A DNA stretch of 8,416 nt from an uncultured Clostridia bacterium (GCA_947165805.1 CAMVBT010000097.1:1-8416), one strand, 5' to 3'; shown: positions 1 to 6,697, counted from the stretch's first letter. Program-made: numbers and translations. Notes: generated from the letters alone by a model not told the origin.

Positions 1-602
1 TCCGGCTCGAAGCGCACGTTCGCGGGGAGCTCGCGCATCTCGGCTCCCGTCACATACGGCGGGTTCGCGAATACCGCGTCAAACTGCGTATCCCCGAACA
101 GCGTCCCGTCGCGGGCGTCCGCCTGTATTGCCGTGACGTCGGCGCCGTTGAGCGCTATGTTCTTCGTCAGGTAGCCGAATGCCTCGTCGTACAGCTCCAC
201 GGCGTAACACTTTGCGCCGACTGTCTTTGCTATGCTAACGGGAACGCAGCCTGTGCCGCTGAACAGATCGAGCACGATGCTGTCCTTATCCAGCCGCTCT
301 GCCGCTATATCGACCAGCAGCTCGGTCTCGGGGCGGGGGATAAGCACGCCCTTACCTACGAGGAACGGCAGCCCGTAAAACTCCCACTTCCCGAAGATAT
401 ACTGCAGCGGCTCACCCGAAAGGCGGCGTCTGACCGCCTCGTCTATCAGATTTTCCTCGGCTTCGGTGATGTTTCCGGTCAGCGGCATGGGGCGTCCCGT
501 GTATTCGCGTATTATTTCCCGCCCCTCAAACGCCGGGTCGAAGACCTCCGCGTCCGCGAGGGCTTTTTTTATCGCTTGGAGCTTGTCCGCGGCGCTTACC
601 AT
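1..602 (-). CDS. prmC: Release factor glutamine N5-methyltransferase PrmC (HemK), 3' end cut by window edge
   Basis: This enzyme methylates the glutamine of the GGQ motif in peptide-chain release factors RF1 and RF2 using S-adenosylmethionine, in the cytoplasm. I translated 200 codons from the ATG at 602. The N-terminal helical release-factor-binding domain covers about residues 1-75. The conserved IPRPETE segment is at 88-94, the SAM-binding motif I DLFSGTGCVP at 112-121, and the diagnostic catalytic motif NPPY at 180-183. The reading frame is still open at the left edge, so roughly the last quarter of a typical ~280-residue protein is missing. The ATG overlaps the last 7 bases of the DUF1385 gene, and an AAGGA sequence about 10 bases upstream lies inside that gene, so translation is probably coupled. 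In related genomes prfA often neighbours prmC; here that would lie outside the window. Identification is firm. Confidence 0.95.
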   Translation of the reverse strand, partial: MVSAADKLQAIKKALADAEVFDPAFEGREIIREYTGRPMPLTGNITEAEENLIDEAVRRRLSGEPLQYIFGKWEFYGLPFLVGKGVLIPRPETELLVDIAAERLDKDSIVLDLFSGTGCVPVSIAKTVGAKCYAVELYDEAFGYLTKNIALNGADVTAIQADARDGTLFGDTQFDAVFANPPYVTGAEMRELPANVRFEP

Positions 603-1588
603 TTGTCGCTTTCCTTGTCCTCGGGGATAACGGCTTTCATGGCGGCTATAGCCGCTTCTATCTCGGAAGCGTCGGGTTCCTTTGTTGTGAGCCTCTGGAG
701 CGCGAGTCCCGGAGCCGAGATGATGTGTGTGCATACGTTGTCATAGCGTCCCGCTATGCGTATCACCTCATAGGAGATGCCCACGATCACCGGCAGGAGC
801 AGTATCTTGCACGAAACGCGCAGTATCATCGCAATAAAGTCGCTCACCGCGAACGCGTCGATGAACATCTGGTTGTTTATCGGGACTATCGAGTAGACCA
901 GTATGCTGATTATCAGCACAAGGAAGATGAAGCTCGTCCCGCAGCGGGGGTGGAAGCGTGTCTGGGGCTTTACGTTCTCGACCGTCAGCGGCAGGCCCTT
1001 TTCGTAGCAGAAAATGGTCTTGTGCTCCGCGCCGTGGTATTCGTAGGTGCGGCGTATAGCCTCGGTCTTTGATACGAGCCACATATATGTGATGAATATG
1101 ATTATTTTCAGTATGCCCTCAAACAGCGACTGGAACGCCGAAAGGTCGGTCTCCCCCGCGAGGTGCTGAACCAGCATGAACAGCCACGTCGGCACGAACA
1201 CGAACAGCACTACCGCCAGCGCTATGCCGAGCACCATTGCTATGGTCATTACGACGCCCATGAGCTTGTCGCCGAGCTTGTCGTCCAGCCACTTCTCGAA
1301 CCTGCTCATTTCCTCCTCGCTGTCGTCGTCCGCCATTCCGGACAGCTCAGCCGAGCGCGAGAGGTAGTAGTAGCCGTCCGCGAGCTGTGATACGAAGTTC
1401 ACCGAGCCGCGTATGAACGGAGCCTTGTTGTACCACTTCTTCTGTTTGTTTTCCTTTTCTTCTATGACGATCTCCCCGTCCTTTGTCCGCACAGCCATTG
1501 CGGTCTTTTCGGGGCCCTTCATCATTATGCCTTCTATCAGCGCCTGACCGCCTATCGTAGTGCGGTGGAGCTTTTCTTTTTCTGCCAT
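596..1588 (-). CDS. DUF1385 / YqhQ-family multispanning membrane protein
   Basis: This 330-residue protein belongs to the DUF1385 (YqhQ-like) family, widespread in Firmicutes and without an established biochemical function. The family's glycine-rich N-terminal signature GGQALIEGIMMK is at residues 13-24. An acidic stretch (about 86-94) precedes the first strongly hydrophobic segment at about 109-140. Further likely membrane segments are near 157-173, 219-237 and 250-272. Two highly conserved-looking motifs, YHGAEHK (184-190) and FHPRCGTSF (212-220), lie between membrane segments; their His, Glu and Cys residues would suit metal binding or catalysis, but that is inference. The ATG at 1588 follows an AAAGGA ribosome binding site. 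The gene starts 11 bases after mntP ends and overlaps prmC by 7 bases, so the three form one transcription unit. The neighbourhood DUF1385-prmC is recurrent in Clostridia, suggesting a link to translation or envelope housekeeping. Confidence 0.9.
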   Translation of the reverse strand: MAEKEKLHRTTIGGQALIEGIMMKGPEKTAMAVRTKDGEIVIEEKENKQKKWYNKAPFIRGSVNFVSQLADGYYYLSRSAELSGMADDDSEEEMSRFEKWLDDKLGDKLMGVVMTIAMVLGIALAVVLFVFVPTWLFMLVQHLAGETDLSAFQSLFEGILKIIIFITYMWLVSKTEAIRRTYEYHGAEHKTIFCYEKGLPLTVENVKPQTRFHPRCGTSFIFLVLIISILVYSIVPINNQMFIDAFAVSDFIAMILRVSCKILLLPVIVGISYEVIRIAGRYDNVCTHIISAPGLALQRLTTKEPDASEIEAAIAAMKAVIPEDKESDKW

Positions 1589-1599
1589 TTATTGTCCTT

Positions 1600-2181
1600 T
1601 CAGCCGAGGAACGAGCTTATGAATATCTCAAGCCCTATCCCTATCAGTATTATGCCGCCGAATATCTGCGCTTTGCCGGACAGCTTTGTGCCAACTTTCT
1701 TGCCTATCGCGAGGCCTCCGATGCAGATAACGAGTGTGACCGCGGCTATTATCAGCGCCGCCGTGACCGCGTGGAACAGGTCATAATCCGCGATAGTGAA
1801 GCCCACCGAAAGCGCGTCTATCGAGGTCGCGATGCCCTGTATCAGCAGCGCTCCGATGCCTACGCCCACAGCCTCCTCGCCGCTGTCTTTTCCTGTCACA
1901 CCGTCGAAGATCATCTTTCCGCCGATGAATGTGAGCAGCGCCAGCGCTATCCACGGCACGAAGGCATCGAATGCGCCGAATATCTCGACTATGGTGTGTA
2001 CGCATATCCAGCCGATCATAGGCATCAGAGCCTGAAAGAACGCGAAGACCCCTGCGATAAGACAGGCCTTGCGGCGCTTCATCGAGGGCTCGTTGAGCCC
2101 GTTCGCCAGCGACACGGAGAACGCGTCCATCGCAAGTCCCACACCGAGCAGTATGCTGTTGATTATAAATACGAAGTCCAA
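1600..2181 (-). CDS. mntP: Manganese efflux pump MntP (DUF204/YebN family), TTG start
   Basis: MntP exports excess Mn2+ across the cytoplasmic membrane. From the TTG at 2181 the product is 193 residues, close to the usual 185-190 of the family. It is almost entirely hydrophobic, with about six membrane segments arranged as two similar halves. Each half carries the family's intramembrane aspartate motif: MDAF at residues 18-21 and ATSIDALSVG at 118-127. The frame stays open further upstream to 2283, but that longer start lies inside the -35 box of a consensus promoter, so it cannot be used by that transcript. TTG 2181 places 17 residues before MDAF, as in relatives, and is preceded by purine-rich GGG and AAGGG sequences. 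It is the first gene of the mntP-DUF1385-prmC unit. I see no yybP-ykoY manganese riboswitch in the roughly 67-base leader, so transcriptional control is more likely. Confidence 0.88.
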   Translation of the reverse strand: MDFVFIINSILLGVGLAMDAFSVSLANGLNEPSMKRRKACLIAGVFAFFQALMPMIGWICVHTIVEIFGAFDAFVPWIALALLTFIGGKMIFDGVTGKDSGEEAVGVGIGALLIQGIATSIDALSVGFTIADYDLFHAVTAALIIAAVTLVICIGGLAIGKKVGTKLSGKAQIFGGIILIGIGLEIFISSFLG

Positions 2182-2229
2182 TCCTGTCCCGCCCTTGTTT
2201 TTTCTTTTTGTAATAATTATGCAGCTGTC

Positions 2230-2239
2230 TGTCCGGACA
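2230..2239. promoter_or_regulatory. Perfect 10-bp palindrome downstream of the mntP -10 box (possible operator)
   Basis: The sequence TGTCCGGACA is a perfect palindrome lying about 16 bases downstream of the mntP -10 box, near +10 to +19 of the expected transcript. A site here would be well placed for a repressor or for a small hairpin at the mRNA 5' end. A second short palindrome, CAGCTG, follows at 2222-2227. It does not match the MntR box I know from Bacillus. The regulatory role is an inference from position only. Confidence 0.3.
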
Positions 2240-2254
2240 TCACCGTATCCGTTA

Positions 2255-2283
2255 ATTATACTATATTTTTCACTCAATGTCAA
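2255..2283 (-). promoter_or_regulatory. Consensus sigma-A promoter for mntP-DUF1385-prmC
   Basis: On the minus strand TTGACA (2283-2278) is followed by exactly 17 bases and TATAAT (2260-2255). Both boxes match the vegetative sigma-A consensus in all six positions and the spacing is optimal. Transcription should begin near 2248, giving a leader of about 67 bases before the mntP TTG start. It lies directly after the yebC terminator, which makes an independent unit starting here likely. This is the strongest promoter visible in the window. Confidence 0.88.
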
Positions 2284-2299
2284 GCAAAAAAGAGCGCAG

Positions 2300-2331
2300 A
2301 AAAATTCTCCCCCGCCGGAAGCGGAGGAGAA
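2300..2331 (-). terminator. Rho-independent terminator after yebC
   Basis: Seven bases past the yebC stop codon, the minus strand forms an 11-bp stem (2331-2321 with 2315-2305, one T-G wobble) closed by a 5-base loop and followed by five T residues (2304-2300). The stem is GC-rich and the T run is immediately adjacent, the classical intrinsic terminator layout. It separates the mrnC-to-yebC unit from the mntP promoter only about 17 bases further on. Confidence 0.9.
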
Positions 2332-2337
2332 CAGGGA

Positions 2338-3072
2338 TCAGTCATTTTCTTCCCAGTTATGCCATACGTTCTGTACGTCGTCGTTGTCATCGAGGGCGTC
2401 GAGCAGAAGTCCCATTTTCTTGATCTGATCCTCGTCTGTGAGGGTCGTGTAGGTCGAGGGTATCTTTGCGGGCTCTGCGGAGATAACCTTGTAGCCCATA
2501 TCCGAGAGAGCCTTGCCCACCTCAGCCACGGTGTTCGGGTCGGTGGTTATCTCGACGCAGCCGTCCTCGAATGTGAAGTCGTCGCCGCCGGCTTCAAGGA
2601 TATCCTCCATAGCCTTGTCCTCGTCGATATCCTCGTCCTCGTTGTCGAGCACAACGATGCCCTTTGTCGAGAACAGGAACGATACGCAGCCCGATGTGCC
2701 GAGGTTGCCGCCGAACTTGTCGAAGTAGTGGCGCACCTCGCCCGCGGTGCGGTTGCGGTTGTCGGTCAGGCACTCCACGATGACAGCCACGCCGTTGGGA
2801 CCGTAGCCCTCATATACGCACTCCTCGTAATCGGTCTTTTCGCCGTCGCCGCTCGCCTTCTTGATGAGGCGGTCGATGTTGTCGTTGGGGATATTGTTGG
2901 ATTTGGCCTTCTGAACGAGCTGTGCCAGCTTGGAATTGCTGGACGGATCTCCGCCGCCCTCACGGACCGCGACGATTATCTCACGGCTTATCTTTGTGAA
3001 GACCTTTGCTCTTGCGCCGTCCTTCTCACCCTTTTTTCTCTTGATAGTGCTCCATTTGGAATGTCCTGACAT
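2338..3072 (-). CDS. yebC: YebC/PmpR (TACO1-family) protein
   Basis: This 244-residue cytoplasmic protein has the usual length and the unmistakable N-terminus of the family, MSGHSKWSTIKRKKG, followed by a lysine/arginine-rich helical domain (about 1-75). The PNDNIDRLIKKA (about 58-69), YEGYGPNGVA and NRNRT motifs are present, with the acidic C-terminal domains beyond about residue 130. YebC homologues have been described as transcriptional regulators. More recent work on YebC/TACO1 proteins ties some of them to relief of ribosome stalling on polyproline-type sequences, so a translation role fits the neighbours here. The ATG at 3072 has a strong GGAGGA site a few bases upstream. The gene follows the frameshifted secreted-protein gene by 27 bases and is closed by a strong terminator. 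I cannot tell from sequence whether this is the regulator-type or translation-type paralog. Confidence 0.95.
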   Translation of the reverse strand: MSGHSKWSTIKRKKGEKDGARAKVFTKISREIIVAVREGGGDPSSNSKLAQLVQKAKSNNIPNDNIDRLIKKASGDGEKTDYEECVYEGYGPNGVAVIVECLTDNRNRTAGEVRHYFDKFGGNLGTSGCVSFLFSTKGIVVLDNEDEDIDEDKAMEDILEAGGDDFTFEDGCVEITTDPNTVAEVGKALSDMGYKVISAEPAKIPSTYTTLTDEDQIKKMGLLLDALDDNDDVQNVWHNWEEND

Positions 3073-3099
3073 ATTGTTATCCTCCGTTGTCCTGCGGTA

Positions 3100-3465
3100 T
3101 TATGCCGCTTCTTTCTGTTCTGTATTTGTATATCGCATTATCCTGTCATAGTTTTTCCAATACAGGTAATAGCCGTCCATAAAGTGCTGTACGTCGTCTA
3201 TACGTATCCTGAAATCGTCCTCACGCACTGCGAAGCTGTTCAGCACGGTCTCCGGAGCCTCGAACCACATCGCGTTCTCGGGGAACATGAAGTAATTGAG
3301 CCCGTACTCTGTGCGTTTATGTATTGTTTCCAGCAGCAGCTTCGCGTCGAACTGTTCAAGGTAAGCGCACTGATAGCCTCCGCTTATGAGCCTGTCATAC
3401 AGCTCGAATGTGGCGTTTATCGTCTCGTTCGCGGAATTCCTGCCCGCGTGCGCTCTGTACAGTTT
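3100..3465 (-). pseudogene. Frame-displaced 3' part of the secreted toroid-like protein gene
   Basis: This 121-codon stretch ends in TAA and lacks its own convincing start or ribosome binding site; its first ATG is at 3288. It reads directly on from the 4832-3417 reading frame if one base is restored. Adding an A to the four-A run at 3463-3466 (minus strand) turns the junction into ...VMEKLYRAHAGRNSANE, giving a continuous 577-residue protein. The tail continues the helical pattern, with ATFELYDRLI and later a RIDDVQHF segment that looks like a conserved element rather than random sequence. Absence of stops over 120 codons says the shift is recent, is a sequencing error, or is bypassed in the cell. 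I place the junction at 3463-3466 because it gives the most natural join; the frames overlap openly from 3489 to 3417. Confidence 0.7.
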
Positions 3466-4832
3466 TCCATAACGTTTTTGAGTCCGAACTCAAAATACTT
3501 TTCTTCGGGCAGATACTTTGTCAGCTCGTTGAACAGGTATGCTATCCAATGGCTGTTCAGAGTCTCGTAATTCTTCGCGATGAAGCAGTCGGCGGCTCTG
3601 CGGGCGGCGTTCAGGTATTTTTCCTGCCCGAGCACTTCATAGGCCTTCAGCAGTCCGTAGGATGCCTCGCCGTCGTAATATACCACGACATAATCTCTCG
3701 CGGTCTTATAGTTCTTGGCGTAGAGCAGGTGAGTGAAGCTGCCGTCGTACTTCTGCATATATATGATGCCGTTTGCCAGCGCGCGTATCAGCGAATTGTA
3801 CTTTGCCGAGCCGAATGTGACCGAGTATGTGCAGTAAGCCAGCAGGGCGAGACCGTTTCCGCCGACGTTGAGGTATGTGCTGTCGGTGACGAACGCGGTC
3901 GTCTTGTTTTTATATGTGATATGTTCCTTGAGATACGCGAGTCCCGATTCGATCACCGGCACGAGCCGTTCGTCGCCGGTCATCTCATACTGCATTACCA
4001 GATTCCATACAGTACCTGCGTGTCTTAATGTATTATACCCCTCGATCTCCTCGTTGTCAATGGGGTAATAGCCGTAAACGAATTTTCCGCTGTCATCGCA
4101 TATCGAAGCGAGGTAAGAGGAACTCTTCGCCGCGAGCAGCTCCAGCGAGGCGCGGTCTGTGCCGAAGTCCCGTCTGCCGGAGTCATTGTACTGTCCTTCC
4201 GTGAGCTTGCGGGCGAAACAGCCGTTTTCGGTGAACCAGCTCTTTGTCTTGAAGAGCTCCAGCTTTTTCGGCACCGATGAGAGCTTTTCCTTGCCCATGG
4301 CGGCAAGTTCCTTGTTCACGCGCGTCCAGCTGAACTCGCCCTTTTCGTAGTCCAGCATGCCTCCGGCGTTTATCTGTGTCTCGAGCAGTGCTCTTTCAAA
4401 GCTGCTGTCCCCGAAAGATACGCCGTATCTCATCGAGCCTTTCATTGCTTCCTTGAAGCTGCTCCTGAATTTTGTGTATGTATATCCGACAGAAGATGTG
4501 ACCACGTCGAGCCTGAACCACTTCGGGAATGTTCCGGCTGTATTCAGGGCGTCAAACGCCTTGTTCACCGCGGTATCTATGTCCTCCGCCGAAGCTTCGG
4601 AGACCTTTGCCTTTGATTTTCCGTCCGACACGGACAGGAACACCACCGCTTTCCCTAACGCGCTCACGGCGTTCATCGCGTCCTCGTCGTTCCTGAGAGC
4701 CTGCGTCACTGTCAGGAGCCGCTGCTTATACTGCCTGTCCAGCAGTGACTCCGCATTCGCCGGTGCCGAAAGCACACAGCCTGCCGTTATCACCGCGGCC
4801 GTTACCGCGGCGATCATTTTTCTGATACCCAT
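3417..4832 (-). CDS. Secreted (alpha/alpha)-toroid-like protein of unknown function, C-terminus lost by frameshift
   Basis: As read, the product is 471 residues. It begins with a signal peptide: basic MGIRKM, a hydrophobic core to about 20, and an ANA cleavage site at 25-27. An N-terminal domain (about 30-200) is followed by helical repeats typical of six-hairpin/alpha-toroid carbohydrate-active enzymes: LRHAGT at 269-274, GGNGLALLAY at 324-333, YYDGEASYGLLKAYE at 385-399 and NSHWIAYLFNEL at 426-437. The resemblance suggests a glycosidase- or epimerase-like fold, but I do not recognise a specific family or substrate. After residue 456 the frame departs from the apparent ancestral one and ends 15 residues later; the rest of the protein continues in another frame to 3100. 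The ATG at 4832 lies 15 bases after mrnC, with AAAGGA about 10 bases upstream. A lipoprotein reading (TAGC, Cys19) is possible but weaker. Confidence 0.75.
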   Translation of the reverse strand: MGIRKMIAAVTAAVITAGCVLSAPANAESLLDRQYKQRLLTVTQALRNDEDAMNAVSALGKAVVFLSVSDGKSKAKVSEASAEDIDTAVNKAFDALNTAGTFPKWFRLDVVTSSVGYTYTKFRSSFKEAMKGSMRYGVSFGDSSFERALLETQINAGGMLDYEKGEFSWTRVNKELAAMGKEKLSSVPKKLELFKTKSWFTENGCFARKLTEGQYNDSGRRDFGTDRASLELLAAKSSSYLASICDDSGKFVYGYYPIDNEEIEGYNTLRHAGTVWNLVMQYEMTGDERLVPVIESGLAYLKEHITYKNKTTAFVTDSTYLNVGGNGLALLAYCTYSVTFGSAKYNSLIRALANGIIYMQKYDGSFTHLLYAKNYKTARDYVVVYYDGEASYGLLKAYEVLGQEKYLNAARRAADCFIAKNYETLNSHWIAYLFNELTKYLPEEKYFEFGLKNVMENCTERTRAGIPRTRR

Positions 4833-4847
4833 ATCATTTTTTTCCTT

Positions 4848-5246
4848 TCACATTTGATCGTCCGCGGAGATGATCGCCGAGAACAGCTCCTCCAGCCGCT
4901 CGTCTCCGCCCGTCAGTGAAAGATATCCGAACAGCGCCTCGACCGCCGTGGCCTTATGGTATTCGGCCTGACTGCTCGACTTCGGAGCCGTCAGACCCGT
5001 GGAATTTCTTCCCCGGCGCAGTATATCCGCCTCGTTCTCATCGAGCAGAGGCAGTATCCGGTCATACGCGGCGGCCTGAAAGCCCGCTCTCGCGTATTTT
5101 ACCGACTCTTCATGCAGTTTCGCCGAGGGCTTGTCCCCGGCGCTCACCACGAACCGCCGCACCATTACCTCGTAAACGCTGTCGCCGTAGAAAGCGAGCA
5201 GCCCGGGGCTGAGGCTCTTAGCCTCGGTCTTGGTCATTGTTCTCAT
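4848..5246 (-). CDS. mrnC: Mini-ribonuclease III (Mini-III)
   Basis: Mini-III is a dimeric RNase III-type catalytic domain without a double-stranded RNA-binding domain. In Bacillus it trims the ends of 23S rRNA precursor. The 132-residue product has the family length and its diagnostic elements: AFYGDSVYE with the metal-binding Asp22, the KLHEESVKYARAGFQA segment at 43-58, RRGRNS at 77-82 and KATAVEALFGYL at 98-109 with Glu103, the second acidic site. The ATG at 5246 follows an AGAAGGA ribosome binding site at suitable spacing; the internal ATG at 5237 is less well placed. Upstream is an AT-rich likely promoter region, and downstream the secreted-protein gene starts 15 bases after the stop. 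In Firmicutes this gene often lies between cysS and rlmB; neither is present here, so the context is different from Bacillus. Confidence 0.93.
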   Translation of the reverse strand: MRTMTKTEAKSLSPGLLAFYGDSVYEVMVRRFVVSAGDKPSAKLHEESVKYARAGFQAAAYDRILPLLDENEADILRRGRNSTGLTAPKSSSQAEYHKATAVEALFGYLSLTGGDERLEELFSAIISADDQM

Positions 5247-5256
5247 AATATCCTTC

Positions 5257-5284
5257 TATATAATATAACGTATTTTTGTGTCAT
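5257..5284 (-). promoter_or_regulatory. Possible promoter for the mrnC unit
   Basis: A minus-strand ATGACA (5284-5279, four of six bases as TTGACA-like at best) is separated by 16 bases from TATATA (5262-5257), within an AT-rich tract just before the mrnC ribosome binding site. Alternative -10 sequences (TATATT, TATTAT) overlap it. With the first choice the transcript would begin almost at the ribosome binding site, which is uncomfortable, so the exact boxes are uncertain. The location, after a candidate obgE terminator, is what makes a promoter plausible. Confidence 0.3.
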
Positions 5285-5294
5285 TTTGTGACGC
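5278..5294. repeat. Imperfect inverted repeat overlapping the mrnC promoter region
   Basis: GTGTCA and TGACGC flank a TTTTG spacer and pair at five of six positions. The same stretch also contains the 7-base direct repeat CATTTTG at 5282-5288 and 5294-5300, twelve bases apart, about one helical turn. Such an arrangement can be a binding site for a dimeric regulator, but this is inference; the repeat is short and could be chance. Confidence 0.3.
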
Positions 5295-5335
5295 ATTTTG
5301 CAAAAAAATACTGTCGGGTATCAATTTACAAAGCT

Positions 5336-5358
5336 AAATTCAAAGCGCGGAGCCGCGC
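5336..5358 (-). terminator. Candidate terminator after obgE
   Basis: GCGCGG and CCGCGC on the minus strand (5358-5345) form a compact GC stem; a realistic 5-bp stem has the four-base loop GCTC. It is followed by TTTGAATTT, an interrupted T-rich tract (5344-5336). It lies 55 bases past the obgE stop. The broken T run makes it a weaker terminator than the one after yebC, and some readthrough into mrnC is possible. Two further small hairpins lie between it and obgE: one spanning the obgE stop codon (5413-5429) and one with a GAAA loop (5392-5403). Confidence 0.4.
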
Positions 5359-5412
5359 AGCCGATCCGTCTGTTAATTTCAGCAGGGGAGCGGCATTTCT
5401 GCCTCGCAGCCG

Positions 5413-6690
5413 TCAGTTCACAAAACTGAACTCGAAATCAAAGATAGATACGGTATCGTCTTCCTCTATCCCGGCTTCTTTCAGCGCGTCGATTATGCCG
5501 CTGTAGCGCAGAACTCTCTGGAAATACTGGAGACTCGAGTAGTCGTCCATATTGACGGTGGAAAGTATGGGCGCGAGCCACTCCGCCTCGACGGAGTAGA
5601 AATGCGCGTCCTCCTTCTTTATCCTGAACGAGCGCTTTTCGGCGGCCTGCTTTTCCAGCTCCTCGAATGTCAGCGGAACGGCCTCATAGCGCGTTATCGG
5701 CGGGAGCTTCTCGAGCTCGCCCGCTATCGCCGCCACGAGCTCCTTTGTTCCCTGCGCCGAAGCTGCCGATATCACGAAGAACGGAAGCCCCTTGGCTTCT
5801 ATGAACCCGCGGAACGCTTCTATCTGTTCCTCCGTCGCTATATCCGACTTGTTCGCCGCTACTATCTGCGGGCGCTGTGAAAGCTCCTCGGAGAAGTTCG
5901 CCAGCTCGCGGTTTATCTTTTCAAAGTCGTCGGCGGGGTCGCGCCCTTCCGAGCCCGATACGTCCACGACGTGTACTATCAGTCTGCACCTCTCGACGTG
6001 CCGCAGGAACGCGTGACCGAGCCCCACGCCCTCGCTCGCTCCCTCGATGAGACCGGGGATATCAGCCATTACGAAGGACTTTTCGCCGTACTTCACCACG
6101 CCCAGCACCGGAGTTATCGTCGTGAAGTGGTAGTTCGCTATCTCGGGCTTCGCGGCGCTCACCACGCTGATGAGGCTGGATTTGCCGACGTTCGGGAAGC
6201 CTACGAGACCCACGTCCGCGAGGAGTTTAAGCTCCAGCGTCACGTCGAAGCTCTCGCCGGGGTATCCGGGCTTCGCGAAGCGCGGTATCTGCCGGGTCGG
6301 AGTGGCGAAGTTCATATTGCCCTTGCCGCCTCTGCCGCCCCTTGCGACTATCACGGGGCCGTCGTCCGAGATATCCGCGAGCAGGCGTCCCGTTTCGGAG
6401 TCTTTTATTATCGTGCCGCGCGGCACCTTTATCACCGTGTCCGGAGCGGACTTGCCCGAGCTGCGCTTTGAGCCGCCGGGAGCGCCGTTCTGCGCGGTGT
6501 ATTTCTTCTTGTATCTGAAATCTATCAGTGTTGAAAGGCTGTCGTCGGCCTGAAACACGATGTCTCCGCCCTTGCCGCCGTTGCCGCCGTCGGGGCCGCC
6601 CGCCGCGACGTATTTCTCGCGGTGGAACGATACGGCACCGTTGCCGCCGTCGCCTGCTTTTATCGAAATTTTTACTATATCTACAAACAT
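5413..6690 (-). CDS. obgE: Obg/CgtA family GTPase (50S ribosome assembly)
   Basis: Obg is an essential GTPase that associates with the 50S ribosomal subunit during late assembly and responds to guanine-nucleotide levels. The 425-residue product shows all three domains. The glycine-rich Obg fold (about 1-158) contains the repeated GGNGGKGGD-type loops. The G domain has GFPNVGKS at 164-171, TT at 191-192, DIPG at 210-213, NKSD at 280-283 and SAA at 308-310. The C-terminal OCT domain covers about 355-425, as in Gram-positive Obg. Every nucleotide-binding motif is intact. The ATG at 6690 lies 7 bases after the upstream membrane-protein gene. Its Shine-Dalgarno sequence is weak (AAAGAAA at -9 to -3); a better AGAGGG sits at about -17 to -22, inside the upstream gene, so translation is probably coupled. 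The next upstream ribosomal gene, rpmA, is the standard partner. Confidence 0.97.
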   Translation of the reverse strand: MFVDIVKISIKAGDGGNGAVSFHREKYVAAGGPDGGNGGKGGDIVFQADDSLSTLIDFRYKKKYTAQNGAPGGSKRSSGKSAPDTVIKVPRGTIIKDSETGRLLADISDDGPVIVARGGRGGKGNMNFATPTRQIPRFAKPGYPGESFDVTLELKLLADVGLVGFPNVGKSSLISVVSAAKPEIANYHFTTITPVLGVVKYGEKSFVMADIPGLIEGASEGVGLGHAFLRHVERCRLIVHVVDVSGSEGRDPADDFEKINRELANFSEELSQRPQIVAANKSDIATEEQIEAFRGFIEAKGLPFFVISAASAQGTKELVAAIAGELEKLPPITRYEAVPLTFEELEKQAAEKRSFRIKKEDAHFYSVEAEWLAPILSTVNMDDYSSLQYFQRVLRYSGIIDALKEAGIEEDDTVSIFDFEFSFVN

Positions 6691-6697
6691 TGTTTCT

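Noticed and set aside
2182..2250. yybP-ykoY manganese riboswitch ahead of mntP
   Set aside because: The leader is too short and I cannot find the conserved loop sequences of the aptamer.
2182..2283. N-terminal extension of MntP to the in-frame TTG at 2283
   Set aside because: That start lies within the -35 box of the consensus promoter, and the extra 34 residues have no counterpart in the family.
1771..3069. A 432-codon open frame on the plus strand across mntP and yebC
   Set aside because: It is antisense to two well-identified genes and their terminator/promoter, has no family resemblance, and its odd composition follows from GC-rich codons on the other strand.
3073..3115. GCGGCA-TAA-TACCGC stem before yebC as a terminator
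   Set aside because: It has an internal mismatch, a three-base loop and no T run. It may only mark the intergenic spacer.
3463..3479. Programmed -1 frameshifting joining the two parts of the secreted protein
   Set aside because: The in-frame heptamers (G GAA AAC and C AAA AAC) are not canonical X XXY YYZ slippery sites and I see no clear downstream pseudoknot. A mutation or base-call error is simpler.
4770..4832. Lipoprotein signal (TAGC, Cys19) in the secreted protein
   Set aside because: The -3 position is Thr rather than Leu/Val, and a better signal peptidase I site, ANA, follows at residues 25-27.
5413..5429. TCAGTT-TTGTG-AACTGA hairpin at the end of obgE as its terminator
   Set aside because: The stem is AT-rich and short, includes the stop codon, and has no following T tract.
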